Part shown: positions 9,168-16,594 of the stretch, in pieces
Position numbering within the stretch: the stretch's first letter is position 1
Layout of the letters: every line of letters begins with the position of its first letter
Assembly (NCBI RefSeq): GCF_006575665.1
Contig: NZ_CP041253.1
Location: 3,757,001 to 3,821,000 of the forward strand
Source: Echinicola soli
GTDB taxonomy: Bacteria > Bacteroidota > Bacteroidia > Cytophagales > Cyclobacteriaceae
DNA: 64,000 nt
Direction of reading: 5' to 3'
Notes under the pieces: model-generated
Databases searched by the model: none
What the model was told of the DNA's origin: nothing
What the model saw: the letters and a program-made list of their open reading frames with translations, nothing else
Position numbers and translations under genes: made by a program

Positions 9168-9416
9168 ATGTTTGGAAAAAGGAAGATAGAAGTTAATGCC
9201 ATTCAAGATTCTGATTTGGAAGAAGCTTTGAAGAAAACTGATCAGTTTGAAGATTTAATAGAGGGAAATATTAAATGTCGATCATGTAATACAATTATTA
9301 CTGAAAAGAATATTGGAGTTATACAGCCTGAAAGTATAGGTATGAAACTTAAAATTACATTTTATTGCGAAAAAATTGACTGTGTTGATGAGTTCAAAAG
9401 AAGATTAAATGAATAA
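9168..9416 (+). CDS. Small zinc-ribbon-like protein
   Basis: An 82-residue cytoplasmic protein with a CRSC pair (Cys37, Cys40) and a second pair Cys67/Cys72 (CEKIDC), a spacing compatible with one zinc-binding knuckle. The N-terminal 30 residues are acidic and probably helical. I do not recognise the family. Its stop codon overlaps the start of the next gene by 8 bp (ATGAATAA), so the two are almost certainly co-translated. It is the first gene of cassette 2, 14 bases after the cassette edge, hence with almost no leader; expression would depend on read-through from upstream. Confidence 0.7.
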   Translation: MFGKRKIEVNAIQDSDLEEALKKTDQFEDLIEGNIKCRSCNTIITEKNIGVIQPESIGMKLKITFYCEKIDCVDEFKRRLNE

Positions 9417-11943
9417 AGTGACAGATAAACTCTTTGATTTTTTAAATTTATTTGGCTTTTCATCAGCCTTAGTTATAATAGTCGTACTTGTAATAACTAT
9501 TGCTGCTACGAAGCCAGAAAACTTTAAAATACTTTTTGGATATCTATGGCATTTGATAGCAGGTCCTTTTTCATTTTTTCGCAAGAAAGCAATCAGATTT
9601 CAAATTGAAGGACCTTTAACTAAAGCCTTAAAAAGAATTTCTAAGGAATTACCTGAAATGGATATTCCTGATTTGAAGATTAATTGGATCAGCTCTGACA
9701 ATTTGCAAACAAAGTTGAAAGAAGGTAAGGCAATAATAAAGCTGAAATATGACAATGACAACTCAAGAAATATAATTAAAGCTACCTCAATCTATGTTAA
9801 AGATGCATTTTTAATAAATTCAAAACCCTATTTAAGTACCGATTTTGTTAAGGCGATTGATTTAACAGTAACAAAAAAAATACTTCTAAACGCCAACATT
9901 AAAAATAAGGGGAATATAATTCCTCTTTTTATAAATGAAAACAAAACTGAGAGTAACGAAATTTTCGAGAAATGTGAGAAACTTGAAGAAATAGATGATA
10001 ACGGATTATTTACAAGAGTCATTTTAAGAGAACTAAATAATCTTGGAGAAAACCAATTTGGGAGAACGCCCAAATCTGAACATCACATTGAAAGTGAAGA
10101 ATTTTTAGATTTTATTTATAATGTTGTAACACGAGAATATGATGACAATACACCACTAGTTTACAACAAAAGATATTTTAAGGTTGGCTTTTTACTTGTT
10201 GCTAAAGCTGAGACATATTTGAATTATGGACTTGAGCCATATTATCGTAGAATTCGACTCGGATTAGCGAGCGGTGTAAATGCATTTTATTTATTAGCAC
10301 GATCAGAAAAAGTCGAAATCCTAGAAAAAGTAGCAAAAGAGTTATTAGGAACAGGTAATTTCATTTTAAGAAATACTCCGAGAGAATATATAGATACAAA
10401 TAATAGAAAATGCATATGTTATTCTCTGGAAGTGAATTCAGATAGCATTTTATCAAGTACATTAGCTAGCATCGGAGAAGCTATCAAGGAAAAGTCAACA
10501 ATTCATGGCGTTATTACATCAGTTAGAGAAAATCGGTTATTGATAGACATCAATGGATTATCTGGAGAAGTTAAACATCATAACTTAAGTGCTGGACAAA
10601 TTACAGATGCCAGAAATTATTTTAAAGAGGGAAACGATATTGAGCTTGTTCCTCTCGAAATTCTTGAAGGAGGAACTGTTAACTTCAGCCTGAAGAATAC
10701 GAAAAGTGATCCTGTAAATTTTGTTAAATCAGAATATGAAATAGGTAAAAAGATCAATGGTAGGGTAATTTACTGCGATGATAGTTTCATTAAATTAGAT
10801 ATTGGCAATCAAGTACTAGAAGGTATCGCATTTAGAAATGAGTTGACATTTAGTAAGTATATCTTCCTACATAAGAAGTTTGAACTTGATGAAGTATTTG
10901 AATTTATTATAAAGGATTACGACTTCACTCGCGGTAATATCATACTAGCTCTCAATGGCTTAAAAGATCCATGGGAAAATAAAAATTATAAAATAGGTCA
11001 AAAGGTGGAATTTACAATTATGCGTAAAGCAAAAAACGCATTGATTGGTGAAATCCAAGAAGGTATAGAAGCTTTAATACCAAAATACGAATTAGGTTGG
11101 ACAGAAAAACAGCAGCAGTCTGAATTTGATAATGCATCATTAGGGGCATCTATATCTTCTACTATCCAAAATATTGAAGAAAAGTTATTAATTCTTTCAG
11201 CCAAACGGAACAAACCGAACCCGTATCAACAATACTTCGATATTAATAAGGATAAAATTGTAAAGTTTATTGTAACCGATATAAATGAATATGGTATTAA
11301 TGGACTCATCAATAATCTTAAAATATATATTCCAAAATATGAAATATCTTGGAATGGTAAGACTTTTAAATATTATGTAAATCAATCCTATAAAGTATTT
11401 ATTAAAGATATTGGGAAGAACCATGATAAGTTAATTGGTTCCTTCAAGCCTATTTTGAAACATCCTCTTGATGATTTCAGTAAAAAGTTTTCAGAAGGTC
11501 AAGTGCTGAAAGACCTTAAAATAAAGCAAGTATTCGATTGGGGGATCATTTATAATATTTCTTATAAGAATCAGAATATAGATGGTCTTTTATTAAAAAA
11601 AGGCATCAGTAATACTTGCTTTATTGAGGAAATAAAACCCTTGTCTAGTTTTCTGAATGACATTCCATTAAAGATATCTGAGATCAATTTTGAACAAAAC
11701 AGGGTGATTTTAAGTCTGAGTGAATTAACAAGAAATAACATTGACAGACTTGATCAATTTAGATACGAAGATGATTACAAAGCATTTGTGGTAGGTAAAA
11801 AACATAATGATTTTGGTGTTATTGTCCCCAATTTTTGGATTGAAGGAATTTTAGAAACAGATATACCTCAAAATATTGGATCAGTAATTTCTGTCAGACC
11901 GTCAAAAATTGATGAAAAAGAAATAATCTTTACTGTAGAATAA
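9409..11943 (+). CDS. Membrane-anchored protein with tandem S1-like RNA-binding domains
   Basis: The 844-residue protein begins with a hydrophobic segment (about 18-34) and a second weaker one (about 41-57), which place the bulk in the cytoplasm. Residues about 60-350 form an unrecognised region. From about 364 onward there are roughly five to six S1/OB-like modules (starting near 364, 445, 529, 614, 697 and 790): examples are GKKINGRVIYCDDSFIKLDIG and a DPWENKNYKIGQKVEF junction that resembles ribosomal protein S1. S1 domains bind RNA. Such a membrane-tethered chain in a 2.9-kb cassette is unusual. Its partner is the overlapping zinc-ribbon gene. A role in RNA surveillance or phage defence is speculation; nothing catalytic is visible. 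AT-rich codon use sets it apart from the core genes. Confidence 0.7.
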   Translation: MNKVTDKLFDFLNLFGFSSALVIIVVLVITIAATKPENFKILFGYLWHLIAGPFSFFRKKAIRFQIEGPLTKALKRISKELPEMDIPDLKINWISSDNLQTKLKEGKAIIKLKYDNDNSRNIIKATSIYVKDAFLINSKPYLSTDFVKAIDLTVTKKILLNANIKNKGNIIPLFINENKTESNEIFEKCEKLEEIDDNGLFTRVILRELNNLGENQFGRTPKSEHHIESEEFLDFIYNVVTREYDDNTPLVYNKRYFKVGFLLVAKAETYLNYGLEPYYRRIRLGLASGVNAFYLLARSEKVEILEKVAKELLGTGNFILRNTPREYIDTNNRKCICYSLEVNSDSILSSTLASIGEAIKEKSTIHGVITSVRENRLLIDINGLSGEVKHHNLSAGQITDARNYFKEGNDIELVPLEILEGGTVNFSLKNTKSDPVNFVKSEYEIGKKINGRVIYCDDSFIKLDIGNQVLEGIAFRNELTFSKYIFLHKKFELDEVFEFIIKDYDFTRGNIILALNGLKDPWENKNYKIGQKVEFTIMRKAKNALIGEIQEGIEALIPKYELGWTEKQQQSEFDNASLGASISSTIQNIEEKLLILSAKRNKPNPYQQYFDINKDKIVKFIVTDINEYGINGLINNLKIYIPKYEISWNGKTFKYYVNQSYKVFIKDIGKNHDKLIGSFKPILKHPLDDFSKKFSEGQVLKDLKIKQVFDWGIIYNISYKNQNIDGLLLKKGISNTCFIEEIKPLSSFLNDIPLKISEINFEQNRVILSLSELTRNNIDRLDQFRYEDDYKAFVVGKKHNDFGVIVPNFWIEGILETDIPQNIGSVISVRPSKIDEKEIIFTVE

Positions 11944-11948
11944 GTAAA

Positions 11949-12035
11949 TGTGCCCAACATTATATATGAAATCATAGCCGCGCAAGGCAAATACACAAAC
12001 CAAAGCTACAGATTCATATATTGAACGTTGTGTGC
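11949..12035 (+). other. attC-like site 2 (about 85 bp)
   Basis: Outer boxes are TGTGCCCAAC (11949-11958) and GTTGTGTGC (12027-12035). The arms TTATATATGAAATC and GATTCATATATTGAA pair with bulges, and an inner CATAGC/GCTACA adds a short stem. The left box is the exact complement of the start of cassette 2 at 9146-9155; the right box opens cassette 3. Site 2 begins 5 bp after the stop of the S1-like gene. Confidence 0.75.
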
Positions 12036-12087
12036 AAGCGAATAAAAAGAACGCAGAGAATTTAACAAACATAAATTAAAGATAATT

Positions 12088-12267
12088 ATGGATTGGTTTT
12101 TTAGTGGACTAGGAACAGCAATTTTAACCTTAATTGTAGGATTTCTTACTGGTGGAGCTGTTGGATATAAAATTGGAATTAACAAAAAGATAACCACCAA
12201 GCAAAAACAAAAAGCAAAAGACAATGCTTCACAAATGCAAATAGGGAGAGATTACAATGGCAAATAA
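12088..12267 (+). CDS. Small single-pass membrane protein
   Basis: A 59-residue frame from ATG 12088: MDWFFSGLGTAILTLIVGFL with a transmembrane helix (about 4-27), then a lysine/glutamine-rich cytoplasmic tail ending in QMQIGRDYNGK. Its stop codon overlaps the next start codon by 11 bp (ATGGCAAATAA), implying translational coupling. The closing QIGRDYN words resemble the opening of LPO_1073/Vpar_1526-like proteins, so the two products probably work together. No family name is known to me. Confidence 0.65.
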   Translation: MDWFFSGLGTAILTLIVGFLTGGAVGYKIGINKKITTKQKQKAKDNASQMQIGRDYNGK

Positions 12268-13363
12268 ACAAATTCAAAAAGCAGGAGAAGGTGCACAGCA
12301 ATTGCAAGCTGATTCTATGATTGTCAATGTAGGTATTGACGAGAAACGTGCAAGGGAAATCTACCAAGAAATGAACTTACAATTAAGAAAAGAGTATTCT
12401 AAAGAAGCTTTTGAGATTGCAACTTCTAGGGTTTCTGAATTTGAAAATAGACTTATGCCTAAAATGGATGCAGTTGATGGAGCTTTAGAAGCATTTGCAG
12501 ACCCAAGTTTTCAATTGCTACTTGTTGAAGCTCAAAAGACCGCTGCATCTACAGAGAGACCTGCGGATTATGACCTTCTTGCTGAATTATTAATTCACCG
12601 GTTTCAGAAAGGGGAAAACAGAGTTACTCGAGCAGGAATTATTCGGGCTGTTGAAATAGTTGACAAAATATCTGATGAAGCTTTACTTGGCTTGACTGTT
12701 TTTCATTCAGTAACATTTTTCTTTCCTGCAAGTGGGGATATTCTTCAAGGACTAGAGACACTGGATAATTTGTTTGGTAAAATTATTTATGGAGAACTAC
12801 CTGTTGGCAACGAATGGTTGGACCACCTAGACATCTTAGATGCTGTACGGATAAATGCTATTGGTAATTTAAAAACAATAGAACAGTATTATCCAAATAT
12901 GTTAGTTGGATACACGGAAGTTGGTATTGAAAAAGAATCAGAAAACTACAATCAAGCCCTTGATATACTTAAAAGCAATGGTTTACCCAAAAATATCTTA
13001 GTAAACCATTATTTAAATCCTGATTTTGTAAGATTAAATTTACCCAGCAAAGAACAAATTGACTCCCTTACTTTAAATCAACAAATTGTTCAAAACGGTA
13101 AAGTTTCAACTTTAACTATTCCTATTAATGAAAACCAAAAAAAAGCTCTAAAATTAATCTATGACTTATATAAACAGGACGTCAGTCTAAAACAAAATAA
13201 TATAAAACAATTAATGGTTGAGTGGGACAAATTCCCAAATTTGAAAAAGCTTAGAGAATGGTGGGATAAACTTTCCTCAAGTATTCAAATTACATCAGTT
13301 GGGAAGGTATTGGCACATTCAAATGCTCAAAGATGTGATAAGAATTTGCCCCCTTTGAACTAA
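12257..13363 (+). CDS. LPO_1073/Vpar_1526-like protein
   Basis: The 368-residue soluble protein opens with KQIQKAGEGAQQLQADSMIVNVGIDEKRAREIYQE and continues with IATSRVSEFENRLMPKM, DPSFQLLLVEAQKTAASTER, YDLLAELLIHRFQKGENRVTRAGI and LPVGNEWLDHLDILDAVRI. I recognise this as the family annotated LPO_1073/Vpar_1526, recalled from general knowledge and not checked by search. Its function is not established. The body is mostly helical, without membrane segments or obvious catalytic residues. It overlaps the small membrane protein upstream, and the pair fills cassette 3. Such scattered, horizontally moving pairs are often tested as defence candidates, but the sequence does not show that. Confidence 0.7.
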   Translation: MANKQIQKAGEGAQQLQADSMIVNVGIDEKRAREIYQEMNLQLRKEYSKEAFEIATSRVSEFENRLMPKMDAVDGALEAFADPSFQLLLVEAQKTAASTERPADYDLLAELLIHRFQKGENRVTRAGIIRAVEIVDKISDEALLGLTVFHSVTFFFPASGDILQGLETLDNLFGKIIYGELPVGNEWLDHLDILDAVRINAIGNLKTIEQYYPNMLVGYTEVGIEKESENYNQALDILKSNGLPKNILVNHYLNPDFVRLNLPSKEQIDSLTLNQQIVQNGKVSTLTIPINENQKKALKLIYDLYKQDVSLKQNNIKQLMVEWDKFPNLKKLREWWDKLSSSIQITSVGKVLAHSNAQRCDKNLPPLN

Positions 13364-13378
13364 AAAGAATCAACGCCA

Positions 13379-13515
13379 GCACACAACACATGGTATAGTG
13401 CATGCGGGTTTCAGCGGTTTTTGAATGTTTGTGGCTCGTAAAAAATGTCGGTGTAAACTGATAGGAAATCGCTTCGAAATCCCGCACGACACCATACCAT
13501 CAAACGTTGTAGTGC
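13379..13515 (+). other. attC-like site 3 (about 137 bp)
   Basis: Outer boxes are GCACACAAC (13379-13387) and GTTGTAGTGC (13506-13515). The arms CATGGTATAGTGCATGCGGG and CCCGCACGACACCATACCAT pair with small bulges. The left box complements the start of cassette 3 at 12027-12035; the right box opens cassette 4. The site starts 15 bp after the preceding stop codon. Confidence 0.75.
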
Positions 13516-13536
13516 ATTTGAACAAAAATTCAAATA

Positions 13537-14346
13537 ATGAACAAACTAACCAAAACAGAAGCTATAGAGAAAGTTAAAAACGAACTTTCTAAAATAGATG
13601 GAAAAGGAAAGAAAACCCGAACTGGACGATTTGTGGTTTCAGCTTTAAGTAGTATTCCTTGGGTTGGTGGAGTAATTGCCGCAAGTTCAGCTCTACACGC
13701 AGAAAAAGAACAAGGAAAAATTAATGACTTACAAAGAATTTGGCTAGAAGAACACAATAGAAAAATCGAAGAATTATATTATACGATTTACCAAATTCAC
13801 GAAACTTTAGACAATGCTGGGGAGGAAGTTAAAGAAAGAATGGAAAGTGAAGAATATTTAGCTTTAGTCAGAAAAGGGTTTAAAGAATGGGATAACGCAG
13901 AAACATTTGAAAAGAAAGAATATTTAAGAAAGTTACTTACAAATGCTAGTGCAATAAACCTTTCGACAGATGATTTAATCCAACTTTTTATAGAATGGAT
14001 TTCTAGATATCACGAAACGCATTTTATGGTAATTAGGGAAATCTACAAAAATCGTGGAATCACAAGAGGACAAATATGGGACAATTTAAATGGTACTCTT
14101 CCAGCAGAAAACTCTTTAGAAGCAGACTTATTTAAGCGTCTGATTAGAGACTTGAGTTTAGATGGAATTATAAGACAAGAAAGAATTACAGATTACGCTG
14201 GTAACTTTATAAAAAAATCTACTAGACGTTCTAAGTCTTCAACTTTAAAGTCTGCTTTTGATAATTTAGAGCCTTACGAATTAACAGAACTAGGACAAAG
14301 TTTCGTCCATTATACAATGGAAGAAGTTGTAACAAAAATTGAATAA
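13537..14346 (+). CDS. Unrecognised helical protein with one hydrophobic segment
   Basis: The 269-residue protein has a lysine-rich N-terminus, a glycine/alanine-rich hydrophobic stretch (about 33-53, FVVSALSSIPWVGGVIAASS) like those found in some pore-forming or membrane-associating proteins, then long charged helices. Residues about 165-245 (YKNRGITRGQIWDNL..LFKRLIRDLSLDGIIRQER..ELTELGQSFVHY) look like a winged-helix arrangement ending in a typical 'L-T-E-L-G' wing motif. I do not recognise the family. It is 21 bp inside cassette 4 and lies 1 bp ahead of the next gene's ATG, so the two form a unit. Confidence 0.7.
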   Translation: MNKLTKTEAIEKVKNELSKIDGKGKKTRTGRFVVSALSSIPWVGGVIAASSALHAEKEQGKINDLQRIWLEEHNRKIEELYYTIYQIHETLDNAGEEVKERMESEEYLALVRKGFKEWDNAETFEKKEYLRKLLTNASAINLSTDDLIQLFIEWISRYHETHFMVIREIYKNRGITRGQIWDNLNGTLPAENSLEADLFKRLIRDLSLDGIIRQERITDYAGNFIKKSTRRSKSSTLKSAFDNLEPYELTELGQSFVHYTMEEVVTKIE

Positions 14347-14347
14347 T

Positions 14348-14944
14348 ATGAAACACCTTTTCAACAACAGAAAATTCTATGATTTTGCAAACTCACTAGC
14401 GAATTCAATAGAAAATCGAATCAACAATTATGATAAAACAAAATTTGATAATCATTCTATTGACGATTTAACAACACAATTAGTAGATGAATTCAAAATT
14501 GAACTGCCGGAATTAAAAGAAGATGATATCTATCAAAAAAAGCCGTCAGATACAAAAATAAGATACTCAGGCAGAGGACATTTTGTAAGAAGTACAACCG
14601 TTGATGGAACAAAATACACTTTAATTATACCGTTTACAGGAGATTCTACAATGTTTGGAATTTTTCCATCATCATTTACTTCTGTGCTGCCTTATGGAAT
14701 TGTAGAATCTGACGAACTAAAAGTTGTTTATGAGGTTCCCGTTGGACAGGATGCATCACGAATAAAAGCGGATTTCGATAACAATTTAGACACAATCAAA
14801 AAATATCTGGAATATCTGTCTAAAGATATCAATGATTTTAATGGAAAGTTAGAGCCGTCAATAAAAGCAAGACTTGAACGAAGAAAAAACAAATTGGATA
14901 ATGATGACGAAATAGCAAACACTTTTGGATTTCCAATTAAATAA
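14348..14944 (+). CDS. Unrecognised soluble protein of cassette 4
   Basis: The ATG at 14348, directly after the upstream stop codon, gives 198 residues; a TTG at 14339 would overlap the previous gene and is less likely. Residues about 70-140 are predicted beta-rich (GRGHFVRSTTVDGTKYTLIIPFTGD, then FPSSFTSVLPYGIVESDELKVVYEVP), followed by a long charged coiled-coil-like helix (about 145-180) and a basic tail. No signal peptide or membrane helix. I do not recognise the family. The stop codon is 4 bp from the left box of site 4. Confidence 0.7.
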   Translation: MKHLFNNRKFYDFANSLANSIENRINNYDKTKFDNHSIDDLTTQLVDEFKIELPELKEDDIYQKKPSDTKIRYSGRGHFVRSTTVDGTKYTLIIPFTGDSTMFGIFPSSFTSVLPYGIVESDELKVVYEVPVGQDASRIKADFDNNLDTIKKYLEYLSKDINDFNGKLEPSIKARLERRKNKLDNDDEIANTFGFPIK

Positions 14945-14948
14945 AAAC

Positions 14949-15013
14949 GCACTACAACAACTAAGTTTTCATGCGGCTTGTAAAGCCAAGCATGAAAACG
15001 CTGTTGCACTGCC
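14949..15013 (+). other. attC-like site 4 (about 65 bp), last in the array
   Basis: Outer boxes are GCACTACAAC (14949-14958) and GTTGCACTGCC (15003-15013). The arms TTTTCATGCGGCTTG and CCAAGCATGAAAAC pair with bulges. The left box complements the start of cassette 4. The complement of the right box (GGCAGTGCAAC) is not found downstream, so cassette 5, if it existed, has been lost or cut by the mobile elements that follow at once. A CCCCGA/TCGGGG hairpin (15017-15033) adjoins it. Confidence 0.75.
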
Positions 15014-15231
15014 TGCCCCGACTATTTCGGGGAACCGGTGAAATGCTTATGGGGATTGGGGCTGGATTTTGTGGGTGCCTGGCGGTCCTTTCCGGGCAAA
15101 AAGTTATGGGCCGGATTGAATTGTGTTTTAATAAATCTGTTTCAGGTATGATTTTCTGCGATTCCGAACCTGTTTTGGAGGGGCCATTTTGCAGTATGGG
15201 CATACCTTTCCCGGCCCGATAAAGTCAGGGA

Positions 15232-15666
15232 TTAATTTTTGGACGGGAGAAGAGCGGAAAATACTGTCCTTGGAGGTCCCCGCTTAGGCAGGCGCTGAAT
15301 GCTTACCATGGTTTCTTTTTGGCAGTATGGGCAGTATTGAGGGTTGTATTGTGCCAGGGCTCTGGGATCCACAGGCAACTGTGCCGCACCAAGCACTTGG
15401 TGTACCAGGGGTATGGTTCCCTGTTTGGCAGAGCTGGACAGTATCCCAAAGTGCCGGATCCGGACCAGCCCCTTGGGAAGGACATGCATGGAAAACCTTC
15501 TGATAAATTCCATGTTGTCCAGGCCCATCACAAGCTTTTTGGCCCCCTGTCTGTAATCTTTGTAGCCGAAAGTCGTTTTTTGGGGCCCGATGTCCATTAT
15601 CCGGTGGTTGGAGATGGCGACTTTGTGGGTATAGCGTCCCAGGTATTCGGACACGGCCTTGATCAA
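15232..15666 (-). pseudogene. IS91-family transposase, C-terminal fragment
   Basis: The 144-residue frame begins inside the conserved Y2-transposase region (AVSEYLGRYTHKVAISNHRI) and continues with FGYKDYRQGAKKLVMGLDNMEFIRRFSMHVLPKG, then a tail with CPYCQKE, as in IS91-type elements, which move by rolling-circle replication. The first about 200 residues, including the catalytic tyrosines and HUH motif, are absent. The break falls at about 15664, where sequence changes to a group II intron tail on the other strand. The 15014-15231 stretch may be the terminal region of the same element. Confidence 0.8.
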
Positions 15667-15862
15667 CTACTATCACAAGCTGAGAGGTGAAACCATGCGC
15701 TATGTATGGAACCAACTCAACCAGAGGCTGCTCAAATGGGAAAAAGGACTGTACAAGATGGCAGCTATAAAATGGATATTCTGGATGATACTGACCCCTC
15801 TCCGGGGATATTGACCCCTCTAAAAGTTGGTTTGGTCCTGTGAATCCAATGGTATGACAATT

Positions 15863-16588
15863 TTACATTTTTTTTCTTAGACTTTCACCTTTAAGTTCGA
15901 TTCTGTATGATGAGTGTACCAATCTGTCAAGAATAGCGTCGGCAATTGTTTCTTCTCCAATCACCTCATACCAGCTGGATACGGGCAATTGGCTTGCGAT
16001 GATGGTGGATTTCTTCCCGTGCCGGTCCTCAATGAGCTCCATAAAGTCCATCTGATGCTGTTTTTCCAGATGTGTGAGCCCAAAATCATCCATGATGAGC
16101 AGGTCGGCTTTTGCCAACTTGTCAAAGAACTTGATAGCGGTGCCTTCCAGCCTTACCATCTTGGTTTTGAGCATCAGTTTCTGGGTATTAAAATAGGCGG
16201 CCTTGAACCCTTGGATACAGGCCTGGTGTCCCAGTGCGGATGCGAGGTAACTTTTACCACAGCCGGTGGCCCCTGTTATCAGCACCGATTCCCCTTTGGT
16301 GATGTAGTCTCCGGTGGACAGGGATGCCAGCACCATATCGTCCAACCCCCTGGTTTTATCAAGCTTGAGTTCTTCCAGGGAGGCCTTATACCTGAATCCG
16401 GCATTGGACTCCAGCCTTCTGAACCTCCTGTTGTCCCTTTCCTGCTCCTCGGCCTGGAGCATCATCTCAAGGCCTTCTGTCAACGTGAGGTTTTGGGTTT
16501 TGCGGGTTTCCTTCAGGGCTGTCCATGTTTTGGACATGCCGTGCAGTTTAAGCCTGGTCATTTGTGCTTCGATCTGATTCATATTCAT
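15863..16588 (-). CDS. istB: IS21 helper ATPase IstB
   Basis: The 241-residue AAA+ protein has a Walker A motif (GATGCGKSYLA, around residue 105), Walker B DLLIMDDFGLT and a conserved SQLPVSSWYEVIGEETIADAILDRLVH block. IstB is related to DnaC and assembles on DNA to direct and stimulate the IstA transposase. Length is normal and the frame is intact, so the element may be active. It follows istA with a 6-bp gap, the usual order. Confidence 0.95.
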   Translation of the reverse strand: MNMNQIEAQMTRLKLHGMSKTWTALKETRKTQNLTLTEGLEMMLQAEEQERDNRRFRRLESNAGFRYKASLEELKLDKTRGLDDMVLASLSTGDYITKGESVLITGATGCGKSYLASALGHQACIQGFKAAYFNTQKLMLKTKMVRLEGTAIKFFDKLAKADLLIMDDFGLTHLEKQHQMDFMELIEDRHGKKSTIIASQLPVSSWYEVIGEETIADAILDRLVHSSYRIELKGESLRKKM

Positions 16589-16594
16589 TAAGTG

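Larger units (their letters stand above)
8016..15013 (+). mobile_element. Integron-like gene cassette array with four cassettes
   Basis: Boundaries set at G^TTG by analogy with integrons give cassettes 8054-9146, 9147-12027, 12028-13506 and 13507-15003. Every cassette begins with a GTTG box whose exact reverse complement begins the palindromic site at the same cassette's 3' end: GTTGGCAAC/GTTGCCAAC, GTTGGGCACA/TGTGCCCAAC, GTTGTGTGC/GCACACAAC and GTTGTAGTGC/GCACTACAAC. These boxes differ between cassettes but always match within one. This is the known behaviour of attC R''/R' boxes when a circular cassette is inserted. All genes read in one direction. The cassettes carry one or two genes with short flanks. 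The system is deduced from structure; no complete integrase is present in the window. Confidence 0.8.

Noticed and set aside
15319..15690. Plus-strand 123-codon frame over the IS91-type fragment
   Set aside because: The minus strand carries the recognisable transposase tail; the plus frame is a shadow.
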